NCBI GenBank assembly: GCA_008933995.1
Contig: WARS01000046.1
Location: forward strand, 5,504,026-5,568,025
DNA from: Datnioides undecimradiatus
Lineage: Eukaryota > Chordata > Actinopteri > Lobotiformes > Datnioididae
Reading direction: 5' to 3'
Length of the DNA stretch: 64,000 nucleotides
Part shown: one piece after another, positions 44,180 to 57,139 of the stretch
Numbering within the stretch: position 1 is the stretch's first letter
How the letters are laid out: every line of letters begins with the position of its first letter
Program-made: the position numbers and the translations under genes
Notes under the pieces: generated by a model
What the model saw: only the letters and a program-made list of their open reading frames with translations
Told to the model about the DNA's origin: nothing
Database searches by the model: none

Positions 44180-44474
44180 CCAATCAGAATCGCAAAGAAA
44201 CGGACGCAGGCAGAATGAGAGCAAGGAGTAGCCAATCAGACACTAGTATTCTCCCTGGTGGGCGTAACCGACACAAATTGTGTGCCTCACAAAGAAATCC
44301 CAACCTGGGACGTAGTCTAGTCTGACGAAGCCGCCATTTCAAAGCGCAAAGGAGCTACAGAAGCTGCAGATTTTTTGTAATTTTTTTTATTTTTCTAACA
44401 TATGTTTATTTTTCTTAGCAAATAGGGAAATTATATTACTTTTTGAATCTACCTCGCCTGCATCACCAACAGAA
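44180..44474 (+). promoter_or_regulatory. Promoter and non-coding exon 1 of the RG/P-rich gene
   Basis: Two CCAATCAGA boxes at 44180-44188 and 44232-44240 precede a YY1-type initiator GCCGCCAT at 44330-44337, an arrangement seen in TATA-less housekeeping promoters. A strong donor (AGAA/GTAAGT) at 44474 ends an exon of about 140 bases that lacks a usable start codon. It would splice to the coding exon starting at 47035. Confidence 0.55.
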
Positions 44475-47034
44475 GTAAGTCATCCCTTCTCTGCATTTCA
44501 CCGGAGCAAAATCACAGGAACGCCCCTCTCTTACATGACTCACATTTCAATACACACTTGTTATTAGGCTTATTTGTTTCGTATTTTAATTAAGAAAGAG
44601 GCTGTCTGGACGTCGAATAATCAATTAAATGCTGTTTATAAGGAAGCAAATGTTTACCACACACAATTCTGCAAGTCAGTCTGCACTGCGATGTTAATTC
44701 CAGGATTTAGACAGGCCCCTACTTTCTCTCTGCATCATTACTTAGCTGGCTGTGCTCAACATTAACTCCTAAAAGCCAAACAGTATTGGACTCATTATGA
44801 GAGATATGGCATGTATTTGTTGCACAGGGACTTGAAACGGTCCTAGCTTAATATTAAAGGGCTCACATGGCTCCAGCCGCTTCTCAGGATCAGGATAAAA
44901 TGTTTCCATGACGCTCGACGTGCCGTTGGCTCTGCAGGTTTACTTACTTTTAACTGGCACTGTGATAATCTATGCGTATGTGACAGTCCTCCATGGCATG
45001 TTTACAGAGTACAGAGTATTTTAGAGTTTCATGTTCATTATCATCATCATCAACTAATGCATTAGACTATGCATACAACTATGCATTGCTCCACAAAGCC
45101 TTGTGCTCTGACTGTGCTCTTTAGAAAATACAATAATGTTCTATTTGTCTGTATGTCTAATTGTATGTGTCTAAATAAAAATACATCCATAGTGATATAC
45201 CGATAGTTCAATAACAGCTCAACCTACAGCCTTCAGAATGACCAGAAGAAAAGGTGAACAATTAAACCGAAGTTTGGATTCATTCAAAGCTTTTGTTGTA
45301 GACTATAGTGTGTACAGACAGAATGGAGAAAGTATGGGACAAACAACACACAACTCAGGTTTATATTTACATACATTCATTTTATCAGTCTGTAAAGGTC
45401 CTCTTAAAAGCCAAACTGTCAGGCACGCTGGAAGAAAAACAAGTTAGAGGCATGTACTGCGTTTTTTGTTTTTTTGTTTTTTTCTGGGTCGGTTGCTCCC
45501 TCAGGCAAATTTTGGAAGTTTTTGTAAATTCTCTAAAACAGATGGGTGACAAAAACAACTAAATAAGTGGAGAACCATAATAGATGCTGTCACAGAGGTT
45601 CTCTCAATAATACAATTGAGCAATAACATACGATCAGGCTCTGTGACAACAGCCCAGTCTTTCTGGTTTGGTATCAAAGTGACTTTGGAAAGGGTTCATT
45701 TTTAGGTCATGGATGGCAGGAACTTAGGAACAGTGACCGGAATGACAGCTCTATATTTATGGGAAAGACATCAGACAAAGGGGTCTGACAGTGTGGTGGA
45801 CAGCATACGTTCGATGACTGTGGTGCTTGTGCATTAGTGAGATGTTTCTGGTGATACTTAAGAGTAATTGTTCCCTGTGTGACTAACAATGTCCACGCAG
45901 GATGTGATCAAAGTGTGTGAACCTTCCACTGATATTAACATAGAGGTAGTTTTGTATGATTGCAGTGCATAGACCCCTCACTACACTGATAAATGTTCAG
46001 TTCAGTGGCACTCACTGGTTTACAGAGACGTCAAATAAAATGATCTGGTCAGACAGATTATCCTTCACTGTATTCTCAGCAAGTAAGTGAGTGCATCAGT
46101 GATGTAAACCAAGAGAATGGTACAGGTCTGAACCCTTCAGTGAAGTGATCTGGTGACTCTGTAATGCTGTGGGTGCATTCAGCTGACATGGTTTGGGTCC
46201 ACGTGGCCCATTAGAGGGTCACTGCAAATCAATACAGAGTTGAAAAATGACAGTTATTGGTATGCAAGGTGTTCTGAGTGATTGCCTTTATGTTTGTGTA
46301 TGATAAAATATTCCCTTCCTCATGGAAGCGGTCTCTTGCCCAACCCCGTCTTTACTTACCTTTCCCCTAAATAACATGAGTCTGCGCTTCCACTTCACTC
46401 ACCACTGTCAAGCAGCGCCACAGGTGCTGCATTTTACAGTACTGATCCTGTATCCAGATCCACTATCAGCTTTGACTTGCAGTTGTCCGTGCCTGACTTA
46501 CAAATATGTCACCTGCTTCATTATGAGGCATGAATAGTCCATCACACCCAGTGAAAGAGCAATGCAGTGAACGCAGCGCTGTGGTTTCATGTTTCCAAGA
46601 TCTGCTGAGTAATCTTCTCACCGCATTTTGACACAACTGTAGAGACACAGACATAAAGATGTTTTTCATCAGTGAGAATTATGATAAAAATGATTCATAC
46701 AACATCATATATGCCTGCAAATGTGTTTTTCCCTAAATATTAAATAAATCTTTGGGAATGAGGCTCCCGTTTGTTAACATTGAGCTTGATAACTGCAGGG
46801 AACATTTAACTTCTAAAATGGCAAAATGAGTTGGTTTTTTTTCTTTTGTTACATAATTATAATGCATTTAGTTTGTAGGATTAAACATACATTTTGCATG
46901 TGGAAGTCTTTTTTGTGACAAGGCAAGTGTTGCCTATAACCTTTTATATTTTGTGTTCAGGAAGGATCAGGATGCTAATTTTATAGCCATTCTGACTTTG
47001 GGCTGTGTATGAATATGGACCTGTGTCCTTTCAG

Positions 47035-49970
47035 ATGGATGCAGACACAGAAGAAAAAATGACAGAAACTTCAAAAACTTCCAAGGATGAATCTGAAAAA
47101 TCCATAATGGACAACAAAGCGAGGTCAGTTTTATGATTCCTTACAGCTCAGTGCTGCATTCATGGGCACATAAGGGTTTTAACTGCATGTAAAGGAAAGT
47201 ACCGTATTTTCTGGATTATAAGTGACACTTTTTTTCATAGTTTGGCTGGTCCTGCAATTTATACTCAGGTGCGACTTGTATATATTAAAATATATAATTT
47301 CACATGTTCTTAAATGTTATTTCACACTGACCGACATGACCGGGCTCTCTAGGCTTGTGACAACTACCGGTATCTGCTACTCCTGTACCACTGAAAATTA
47401 ATTTAAACATTAACTTAAAGACAACTGAGAAAGACTGAACACAAATGCCCCAAAAAAAGAAAATCATATTCTGCAGATTACAAGCTGCAAGTAGTGAAAT
47501 ATGCAGCCGAAAACGGCTCGATTAAGCAGCAGAAAGAAAGTTTGGAGTGAGCGAGAAACCTGTGAGCGACTGGCGAAAAGCGGAGGTTACTCTTACTGCA
47601 ATGAAGAAAACAAAGAAAGCTAATCGCGGGCTAAAAGCAAGATGGCCACAGCTGGAGGAACGAGTTCACAGATGGGTGCTTGAACAACGTGCTGCCGGGA
47701 GAGGCTTGTCAACGGTGCAGTTACATCTCCACGCCCTGGTAGTTGCCAAGGCGATGAGTATAAATGACTTTGCGGGAGGACTTTCTTGGTGTTACCGCTT
47801 CATGCAACGCAACCGCCTCTCTATCAGAGCACGAACAATGGTGTGCCAAAAACAGCCAGCAGACTTCCAAGCCAAGGTCGACAGTTTCCGTGAGTTTGTT
47901 GAAAAGCAAGTTATTGAGCACAACGTGACACCGGATCATATTATCAGCATGGACGAGGTCCCCCTCACGTTTGACATCCCCATGGGTCGAAGTGTCGCAG
48001 AGAAAGGGCAAAAAAGTGTGAATATAGTGACAACTGGTCATGAGAAATCACACTGTGCATTTTGTAAAATAAATTTCCCCAAGAAATGCGACTTATAGTC
48101 CAGTGCGACTTATATATGTTTTTTTTTCTTCTTCATGATGAATTTTTTGACTGGTGCGACTTATAGTCCGAAAAATACGGTAATCGTTTGTCTCCCAGTG
48201 TCTCCTAATCAGCAGTCAGTGAACACACCGTCCACTGAAAACTGGAGTTGCCAGTTTTTGGGCTTTTCCCATTTTATCTCTCTGATATATTTTTGCATGA
48301 AGCAGTCAGATTGATTAACATGTTTTGGTATTTAAGTGAAACTGCTTTTGCAGAGTAGCCTATTACAACCCTTCATGACTGAACACAGAACAGTGCTACA
48401 GTCACAGTTCCTCATAGTTTTCCTTCTTGTGTTGTCAGGGGTCGAGGATTTAAAGGCCGTGGTCGAGGGGGCAGAATGAGTCGAGGCAGCATGCGTGGTG
48501 GACGGGGCATGATGAAAGGGTTTGGACCACCCGGGCATGGGAGGGGTCGGCCGAAAGATGGACCCATGAATGGATTTGCACCCATGAGGTACTGACATTT
48601 AAAATGTATATAGTATTAAGTATGACAAATTTATGCTTAACTGGTTAGTATGCAAACAGTAGTGCTGCTGGGAGGGGAAATGCTTTTAAAATTTTAAAGA
48701 AGCTTTTCTTTTTTGTGGACTAAAACGTCAGTCTTACTGTAATTAAAATGAAAATGCTCAAGTGTGAAGTGTAAATTGTTCTTCCCTTGCAGAGGAATGA
48801 GGAGGATGCGACCTTACCCAGATGTAAGAGGTCATCGAGGTAGAGGCGGTCCAATGGGCATGGGCCCCCCTCCTCCTCCTCCTCCTCTCCCACCACCTCC
48901 CATGCACCTCAGAGGCCCCTTCCCACCCATGCCCAGGTAACCTCGCCACGCAGTCTTATGAACGGACGTTCATTACAACCAAATGGCCTGGACACAGTGT
49001 AGTTTGAAAGTTTCTGTTTGTCCTAAAAACAATATTTTTGTGCGTGGGTGCTGTAGATCAGGTTTCTGTATATTTCAGCTACTCCTTTTTGATTGCACCT
49101 GTCAATGCAAAAGGTTTCCTCTGACTGAATTATATTTGAAGGTGTCTTGTGTCAGTGTTACTCTTGCTTCTGTCTACAGGCATGGACCCCCTCCACCCCC
49201 TCCTCTAGGTCATCCTGGTTTCAGAGGGCGTCCACCGCACCCTCGAGGCCGTGGCATGCCACCCCCTGGACCTCCACGTCACTTTCACCCCCGCGGGCCA
49301 AGAGGGTAAGAGTTGTTTCGATATTAATATTTGGCTAAAGCTTTGCAAGTCACAACTCTCAGCACTCTCCTTGCACGCCTTTTTAAGGTTCCTAACTAGA
49401 TTTATAAAATGCATCTGGTAAGCATTTGTGCACAAGTTACCTTCTGTGATGCGAGCCAAAAGACTGAGTGTTGTGACACAATGCACAGTCCTTTCTGTCC
49501 CTTTTCTCTGAAGCCTCATTATAGCTTTATTTCCTACACTTTAACTTGTCCCCTCACGTTTCTTTTTCAGTTTGTCAAATAGAAAAAATAGTATTTTGCC
49601 CAAATAGTTTGTCTCACTAATGAGTCAAACGATGTTAATTCATAGATGAATAAAAACAGACTCACTGCTCAACTGATTGAAGCTATGCTCTAAATAGTGC
49701 ATGGAATTACAAAAATGCAAAAGACATTACACTGTATTTTGCCATTCAAGTAACTGCACAGTAACTGAGAGGGGAATGACATCCCTGACTGGAATAGTTC
49801 ACATGGCTGCTCTTATCAGAGTGTGCCTCCTATTGGCCAAAGCCAAGAATCCAATGTGTGATTTTATCCTTTTATACAGCTACCACAATGGACCGGTCTC
49901 TCCTCCGCCTCACCCCCCACCTGGCAGAGGCCAGAGGTGGCCAGGGCCCCCTGGTGGCCGACGCTTTTAA
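47035..49970 (+). CDS. Arg/Gly- and Pro-rich protein of unknown identity, five coding exons
   Basis: I do not recognise this gene. Coding exons 47035-47123, 48439-48588, 48793-48936, 49180-49305 and 49880-49970 all join in the same phase and have strong splice sites; together they give 199 residues. The ATG follows directly on its acceptor (TTTCAG/ATGGATG). Residues 1-29 are acidic and Ser/Thr-rich (MDADTEEKMTETSKTSKDES). From about 30 the protein is low complexity: RGRGFKGRGRGGRMSRGSMR, GGRGMMKGFGPPGHGRGR, several polyproline runs (MGPPPPPPPLPPPP), RGRG and PPPGPP blocks, and a C-terminus of PPGGRRF. RG-rich tracts usually bind RNA and are arginine-methylated, and polyproline runs bind WW, SH3 or GYF domains, so a nuclear RNA-associated role is a guess. 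All internal exons have symmetric phase (start 2, end 2), so skipping would keep the frame. A DNA transposon remnant sits in the first coding intron. Confidence 0.8.
47200..48182 (+). mobile_element. Internally deleted pogo/Tigger-like DNA transposon
   Basis: The element is bounded by TA dinucleotides (47200-47201 and 48181-48182), the target duplication of the Tc1-mariner-pogo superfamily. Its ends are inverted repeats of about 25 bp: CCGTATTTTCTGGATTATAA on the left against CCGTATTTTTCGGACTATAA (reverse complement) on the right. Both ends also repeat GCGACTTATA-type motifs. Inside is a transposase remnant. The element is about 1 kb, too short for an autonomous pogo. It lies in the first coding intron of the RG/P-rich gene, same strand. 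Confidence 0.85.
47440..48098 (+). pseudogene. pogo-like transposase remnant (N-terminal part, frameshifted)
   Basis: The open stretch at 47547-48098 encodes a CENP-B-type helix-turn-helix region (RWPQLEERVHRWVLEQRAAG, GLSTVQLHLHALVVAK, FMQRNRLSIRART) and then the first catalytic block of the DDE domain (ISMDEVPLTFDIPMGRS). After VTTGHEKSHC the frame jumps into sequence of the right end, so most of the DDE domain is deleted. Upstream, the first residues of the transposase can be seen in other frames (DYKLQVVKYAAENGSIK near 47475-47525), which implies two small frameshifts. It cannot encode a working enzyme. Confidence 0.8.
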
Positions 49971-50895
49971 CACAGCCTGCCCTAAAAACAATAACCAAGC
50001 ACCTGTTAATGTAGAAAGGGGCCTAAAGTGGTGCGTAATGAAATTGCCCCTCAATTATGTGTTCATACTAAAGTCTCTGAGTATCTTCATGGCATACTCT
50101 GTGGCCAAATGTCTGGTTATTGATATTGTCTACTGGCAAAGAAATAATGTGAAAATGACTAACCACAACTGAGGACACCTCAAATGCCTCACAACTTTTA
50201 ACAATGTAAAGGCATCCTAGCATCCTGTCGACTATGTTAAAGAAATACTGTTGGTACTGTAGGAACTGGCACTGTTGAGAGGAAGCTGTTCTCGAAGGGA
50301 GGAAAATTCATGTCATTAAATGTTCTGTGGTTCTTGTTAGAGTCACCCTGTGAGCCTTAAGAAATGTTCTTCATCCTTGATAAAGAATAAAAAATGGGTG
50401 ACACTGCATATTTGAAGGTGGGGAACAATTAATGAAAGAGTGCACAACAGCCCTCGAGCACCACTGTTACTAGTTTAGTACACCTTGGACCTCCCTAACC
50501 TTTCCTTTTGTTACATGGAAGTAGTTAATGTATCATAACCTCACCAAACAGTGCAGCAAATATTGTTGACCACTTACACATTTTTCAGGAGGAAAGACTT
50601 ATATTCCATTTGTCAAGTATTCATGAGTATTTAATTTTATATTTTATATCTTAATGTGCAGCTCTTTTTAAGTTATGAGTATTGCTGTTTGGAACATTCG
50701 TGTTTGTCTCCAGCAATCTATTGTGTAAAGACAAAAAGGAAAAGGCATTACAAATGAAAAGCATATTGAAATATATATCTAGTAGCTTTTATAAATGAAA
50801 GCAAATTCTTCTAGTATTTACTTCAGTTAAGGATAAGAAATTACTCTTTACTGTGTTCAGTTTTTTGAAGTGTAATAAAAAACTTTATTCACTGT
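49971..50895 (+). terminator. 3' UTR and polyadenylation signals of the RG/P-rich gene
   Basis: AATAAA occurs near 50386 and again at 50874-50879. The second is followed by T-rich and GT-rich sequence, and would give a UTR of about 0.9 kb. Confidence 0.5.
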
Positions 50896-53800
50896 AATTA
50901 ACATAACTTTTGTGAACCTGTGAATGTGTTTTATGAGAATCGTCAAACATGACGTAGTCGTGGAGAAAAAAATAAAACTAAAAAATAAACTCAACTTCTC
51001 TTTTTTTGTTTATTCACAAACAAGTCTGAGAGTTGTTATTACAATTTACAACAATTCTGAATTGCAATGTCAAAACTACTACTGTACACAGTGGCACAGT
51101 GACAGTGTTTCATATTTGACAGTGAACATTTGATCTATGTAAAGATGCACTTAATTACAAAGACCTTCTTGTCTGAGTGTGGAGGACCAAGAGCCCTTTA
51201 ATGTATGTGGTATGCTGTGGATCTTAACGAATCACTGTAGGCTGAGGGCTGTAGATAAGAAATGGCTCAGAGAAGTAATCCATTCATTGCACTTTTAGTA
51301 TCTGAGAACTTGAATTTCACTCATTCAAGTGCCTTGCCATTTATCTTACCATGTTAATTACAATGGAGGACTCCACCAACCAATCCACTTGAGAAGAATT
51401 TAAATGCTTCTGACCCAATGTCACATCACAGCTCAAATTCAGTGGTAGCATGTCTAAAAGGAGGACATCATCTGCAAAGGATAAACACTCTGATATGACC
51501 AAGGACTTTCATATTGTCTCGTAATAGACATTGTCAGCAACTTAAAATTAACTGCATAGGGGCACACAATCACAGCTGTGTATTCTGACAAATGTGTTCT
51601 TGTAATGAAAGTTTACATACTTTAACATACTCATAATATAAAAATAAAAGTTTGTTGCCGGCATGTATTTGCATATAAAGTTGCTGTACTTTAAATTAAA
51701 GAAACATAATCAAATGATCTTGCAGTGATACCAATAATGGCACCATTTCATGGGTCATTGCATACAGTGGACACCAGTTTAAAAATGTTTTAGCTCTTCT
51801 GGTTTTGCCAGCTTCGTAAATGCACGTAGCCTTTTTTTCTAGATGTGGTGCCAATTTGGGCTTACTGAACTTAGAATGATCGTGCAAAAGCACAGTCACA
51901 GGGAGAGGCATCAATTATTGACACTGTGTTTTGTGTACTGCTGGCACAAACAAGTATTGGGCATTATTTCTGGATGAGAGAACATTTTTTTACTCCGTGC
52001 CACTAGGGCACGGCAGAAAGCTCAGATATGGCTGCAGACCTTCATCGCAGCTAGTCTGTTTAATACATTAGCCCACAGTCAGGTGTTGGCTCTCTCCCCC
52101 TTCCCTATCTGTCTTTTTCCATCTCTTCAGCACTCTCAGTACGTTTTGCTGCCTCTTCAGTCTCTGCAGTCCCTTCTTATTTCTCCCTTTGGTTGATTAT
52201 AACAGACTGACTGTTGTTGTCTCCTGAAGGAGGGGGGCACACAGTACAGTTAACCTCCCAGGCCCCAGGAACCCAGGCCCTCCCTCAGATCTCTCCCCTC
52301 CTTCACCAGCGGCGTGACATCTGAGGTCCGGCACTTCACTTGAAAAGGTGAGCGTCCTCTTATGTCTTAACCCCTAAACCCCTCCCTCACTGATGCCTGG
52401 AGATGTTCTCTTTCAGGGTGGAAGTTGAAGTCGATGCGAGACAGAGGACTATGGTTTGCTAAGTTACACCACTTAAGCTTTTATTGATATCAAAACAATG
52501 AACTGTGGTTTTAGGGGATTTTTGTTCAACCTATGTGGAAGTACATCTGTGCTGTGAGCAAGAACAGATGGTAAGAACATCATGTGGTGAGGCAATGAGC
52601 ATGCGGGGATATGCAGGAAAAGACAAGTCTATGAATCAGTACATTTGCACTAGTAACTGTAAAGTAAAGCACATTACAGCTGTGAAAGCACAGGTGTGAA
52701 TAACCAACGATAACTAAAATCCGTGTGCCTCAGTGTCAGGGTTCTGGTAAAATGCTCACAGAATAAAGCCATTGTCAGTCTTGTGAGTAGCGATGGGTGG
52801 AATACGCCTTATGAAGCCTTGAAGAGTTCTTTCTACTAGTGCCAAGAAAGATGTGAAACTTTGGGGCTTGAAATACAGCGAGCACAGTGACATCTGGTGG
52901 CTTGTGTTTTAATATGTGCACAATAAAAGTCCAAGTAGCATGCATATTATTATTAAATCTAAAATACCTTTGGTCATAAGAGCTGCATAAAACATCATGG
53001 TTGATGTTTATATTATTACTTTTAATAAAGTGCTTGATAGCAGATTAATGATGAATAAAACAAGCTTCTGATCTTAATCATTTGCCCATCTCTAGTCTCT
53101 AGTAAGCTTCATTTTAATTTTCATATTACTTCATATTCACCTAAAATATGTAGCAGCAGGACACTAAGCTCTTTGTTTCTGCTGGAGAACACAAACCTGT
53201 CACCACTCAGTTATCGTCATTTCCAAACCATCATCATCATGAAGGATTTTGACAGAAAGTCATAAAATTCCCATGATATGCTTTAAAAATAGAAAAGCAG
53301 TCACATATTTGTTTTACTCATACCTTACACATAAGTGGAGTTTTAATCTCAAACTGACTCGCTGATTCAAGTGAATGTGGACAACTTCTATAATATTGCA
53401 GACAGAACATTTGTAGGATTTCGGTGATATATGTACTGAAGTAACGGTTTCAGTGAGATTTGTTTGCACCTTCATGAGCCTCAAAGTTTCAAAACCTGTC
53501 CCAGTACGGTATTGTTAATATGTAAGTCACCGGGGTAGGTACGTTGTCAAGTAGGCATGGAATTTGTGGTTATTACAGAGGGAAAAAAATTACATAAGTG
53601 AGGTCAACAACGGTATAGTGAATCAAATCATACAACATTAATAATCAGTCAAATCAAACAGATGCCTGAAAAAATACCTAGACTTTGGTTAGTCCAAAGT
53701 GAAGGAGGGGATAACAATTAAAATAAAAATAATGTGATTCATGAGTGAGTCTTAAAATATAGCAAAGGAGGAAAGCGTCTGTGAAGAGTGAGTGAGTGAA

Positions 53801-54116
53801 GTGTAGAGACTTTGACCAGGAAATATCTTTATGACAGCAAGTATTAGCCTTTAATCAGTCAGCATGCGTACTCCATGGTGTCTGGGCTGTTGAGCACAAG
53901 TTGAATGCTAAATCTTGTGATGTAGTTTTATGTTTTGACTCTAACATTTTTGTATACTAACTATTCAATAAATGCCAAAAAGAAATATCTTGTGTACTGG
54001 TCTTTTGTTCTACAGTTTACACATGTTTATACATAACTATGCAGAAATTCTATAACACATTTCTGACTAAATTACAGCATGAAAAGATGACTCAAAGTTG
54101 AAATTAAATGCTGAAT
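50896..54116. other. Intergenic interval between the RG/P-rich gene and mrps10
   Basis: Mostly AT-rich without recognisable coding exons. It contains the MITE-like element at 52788-53094. A possible non-coding exon ends near 52349 in AAAAG/GTGAGCG, and a polyadenylation-like AATAAA near 53966 is followed by GT/T-rich sequence, so a non-coding transcript on the plus strand is possible but unproven. Confidence 0.4.
52788..53094. mobile_element. hAT-type MITE-like element (tentative)
   Basis: The left end TAGCGATGGGTGGAATACG and the right end, read on the other strand as TAGAGATGGGCAAATGATT, are imperfect inverted repeats. The 'AGNGATGGGC' end is typical of fish non-autonomous hAT elements. The 307-bp length fits, but I could not see a clean 8-bp target duplication. 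Confidence 0.4.
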
Positions 54117-54122
54117 TTATTT
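54117..54122 (-). terminator. mrps10: mrps10 polyadenylation signal
   Basis: TTTATT on the plus strand reads AATAAA on the minus strand, 270 bp past the mrps10 stop codon. Confidence 0.6.
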
Positions 54123-54391
54123 AATGAAACAAGATACAACATACAATTGATCCCACACTGTGTTGCTGTAAAATGGCCTTGGAAATATACCAGTTCCATG
54201 TTGACATAAGAGTAAGTTCTATAGCAGGTCAGTGTATTGATATTGTTGAAAATCTTTATGATGAGCAGTTCACATCTCTGAGTCAAACATGTTAATATTG
54301 CATTTTTACACGTCTTTCAATTTCCCCAACATATTCACAGACATTTTAGAAAAGACATCCAATAACCATCCGTCACTCATCAGTCGTGAAT

Positions 54392-56412
54392 TTACTTGCT
54401 GGGCTTGTCATCAGTGGGGTGGTCCTCCCACATGGGTTCAAGGATGTGATCTGGAACCTTCTCCATCACAGTCTAATAGCATGAGCAAACAGCAGAGTAA
54501 AATAATTACATTCATTCGAGCTTTTTGAATTACAAAATAAAATTTAGCAGGAGGGTTTGTTGCTGGTGTACTTATGTGTCTGCAGCATCTTACTTTTGTC
54601 ACTTCCATGGCAACACCTTCAGGGAGGTTCCTCTGGATGTATTCAAGGTACACCTGTACTGTGCAGCCTGTTATATGAGACAGCTACAAAACAAGAGAAG
54701 AGACCTCTTAAACCCATTACTCATTACGAACCATCACAAACACAGAGAGACTTCAATAACAGATATATTCTTTTGAAACACAGGACGACTACTGAGCTGA
54801 TTTAAGGTTGCAAGGACAGTATTAAATCTCCAGGTGAATAAAGCCTGATTAATTAGAGGGGACCTAATTACTTGTCTCTGACTAATTGAATTATACAAAC
54901 TGAAACAGCCAAGTTCAGACTTATCACCTCAATGCATCGGTAGTGTGTCCTCATCTCATACTGGACTCTGTGTTTTTTGTAGATGTGAATTGACTTCAGG
55001 AGTGTAAACCTCTCTATATCCTTCTTGGGTTCATAACTGTGGCAGAAGAAAGAAGATCATCAAAATCATGTCAGTGAGTGACGTGAATTAAAACGTATGG
55101 CTGACACTGTTAATGTGTTATGTAACAGCTTGATTCTTAATAGCACTCACACTTGGCTGATGGTAATACCCAGCTCTTTAGCTGCCATGGTGGCGAAGAA
55201 CTCGTAACTGTCCAACACGGCTCTGTCATGACCTTTGACCAGCACTGACACTCGCTGAAACAGTGTGTCAGGCTCTTCTGTGACAGTGATCTGTGAGGAA
55301 ACAAAAATATTGTGTACACACCAGTGAGGGCTCGCTTGTTTGTATCATTTTGATATTGGGCTGTTAAAAAATAGTCTGAGGTGGATAGAGAAATTGTAAT
55401 GATGACTCACTGATGAAGGTGTTGATAAAAACACTGTTGCTGTGTGGAAGGAGGTACTGGATGTCAGTGGGAGATGGGACCTGCAAAAACAGAACAGTGA
55501 GTAATTTTAGCATTTTAGCATCTGTTGCTGAAATGCCAGGTTTAGCTCAAATGTTTCCAGAGTTTTATTGTTATACAGTGGTTTCATAAACACTTATGTT
55601 AGTGACTTAATATACTACAACATTTGGGAATAGAAACATGCAAAATCATGCAGTGAGAGAAATGTTGACCCAATAAAGTTAACACTTCCTTACCTTTACT
55701 TAATTAGAGATTAGAGAATTTATTTACACACAAACTTCACTGAAGTGTATTAAATACAGTTGTTATGAAAACTCTGACCCAATAAATAATAGCAATAAAT
55801 TAAAAGAAAATTTCTTTTTCTTTATTTTTTCTAATTTTGATTTGTGCTTTTACACTTGATGTAAAACATGAATATAGCATATTGCTTTTAAATACAACCA
55901 ATGGCTAAATGTCCACCTCGGGGCATTTAATCGTAAACAAATTGTGTAAATTAACAATCTCTGATGATTTAACTGAGTTAATAAGTAGATTTATTTGACT
56001 TCTCTACAATCCAAAGGTTGTCATGATAACTACTGCCTCGTTGATGCACTGACGAACAGTAGCTCAAGGGTAACGAGGCACAGGAAGCAAATAAGAATAA
56101 ACAAAACCCACCTGATAATGTCAAATTTCCTGTGGCCCGAACAAGCAGCCAGAGCTCTCGGTCTCTGTAAATAAACTTAGATTAGTAGACATTTAAGAGA
56201 TGAGATTTACTGTATAACCAGCATGCTGTAACTATCGCCAGTGGCCAAAGAGTGAGATTTTCTGCTTACTTCTCCTGGTCTAAGCAGTCTTGTAAGATAA
56301 TTATTCGTGCAAAACAACGTAAAATGGTAAGATACTGTACCAAATGTGAGATTCCACTAAATATCCTCGCCAAGGAACATATTTCTCGCCTGAGAGCCAT
56401 GGGAGCAGCCAT
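54392..56412 (-). CDS. mrps10: Mitochondrial small ribosomal subunit protein uS10m (MRPS10), complete, seven exons
   Basis: MRPS10 is the uS10-family protein of the 28S mitochondrial ribosomal subunit. Exons in transcript order: 56412-56341, 56164-56112, 55480-55411, 55290-55151, 55036-54928, 54683-54594 and 54472-54392, giving 204 residues (human 201) with consistent phases. The N-terminus ([20 protein letters not shown]) is basic and lacks acids at first, as for a mitochondrial presequence. The uS10 core is plain: [65 protein letters not shown] and [20 protein letters not shown]. The C-terminus ends DDKPSK. A second in-frame ATG four codons downstream could also serve. It is divergent from tulp4, whose 5' exon lies about 0.8 kb away. 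Confidence 0.96.
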
Positions 56413-57139
56413 GTTTGTGGAGAAGGTGGGATAAAAGTCAAAGTGTTATCGCAGTGCTGCCCTCGTGCGTAATGGAGGGTGAATTACTGCTGTGGCGACC
56501 GGGTGCTGAAGTCCTCCCAGCTCTAGTGACCGGATTACACAGCTGGACGAGCTACTGGTGCTGAGGAGGACCATCTTTATCATTATGTGCCCTAATTTTC
56601 ATAAATATATAAAACATTGATTTATTATACAATTCTGGACAAAAAACTAATTTGTCAACTTAATTGTTTTAGTTAGACAGGAACATTTTCGCAATTATTT
56701 GAAAGATTAAATTTAAGTTGATACACTGAACATATAAAGATGTTCACTGTACTGTGATACATATCTTTATATAAACCTTTAAATAAACAGAATAGAATTG
56801 ATACGTGTTGTTATGCACACACATGTGCAAGTTATTAAAAAAGCTAGTATGTAAAAAAATATTTTATGATGCTTCAGGGTTAAGAGGCGTACACATTTAT
56901 CTATAATTTGTTTTGTACAATAGCCCCACAATACGCCCTTCAGAACATCTAATAAATATCAAACAACATAAATATTGTGTTTTGATACTTCTTCCACAAC
57001 TGTGCAATGTTCGCACCTTTATTGTTTCTAGTTTGACAGTCACGAATTTAGTGTGTCGTTCTCATTTGAGAGAAGATTGGATTAAAGTTAAAACACTCCA
57101 GTGATTGATGTGAACTGTGATAATTTAATTGGTCCAAAT

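Noticed and set aside
49950..49963. CTCF-like CCCCCTGGTGGCCG in the last exon of the RG/P-rich gene
   Set aside because: It deviates from the core consensus and sits in Pro/Gly-coding sequence that would give such a match by composition.
56252..56434. Plus-strand frame at the mrps10 start
   Set aside because: It is antisense to mrps10 exon 1.
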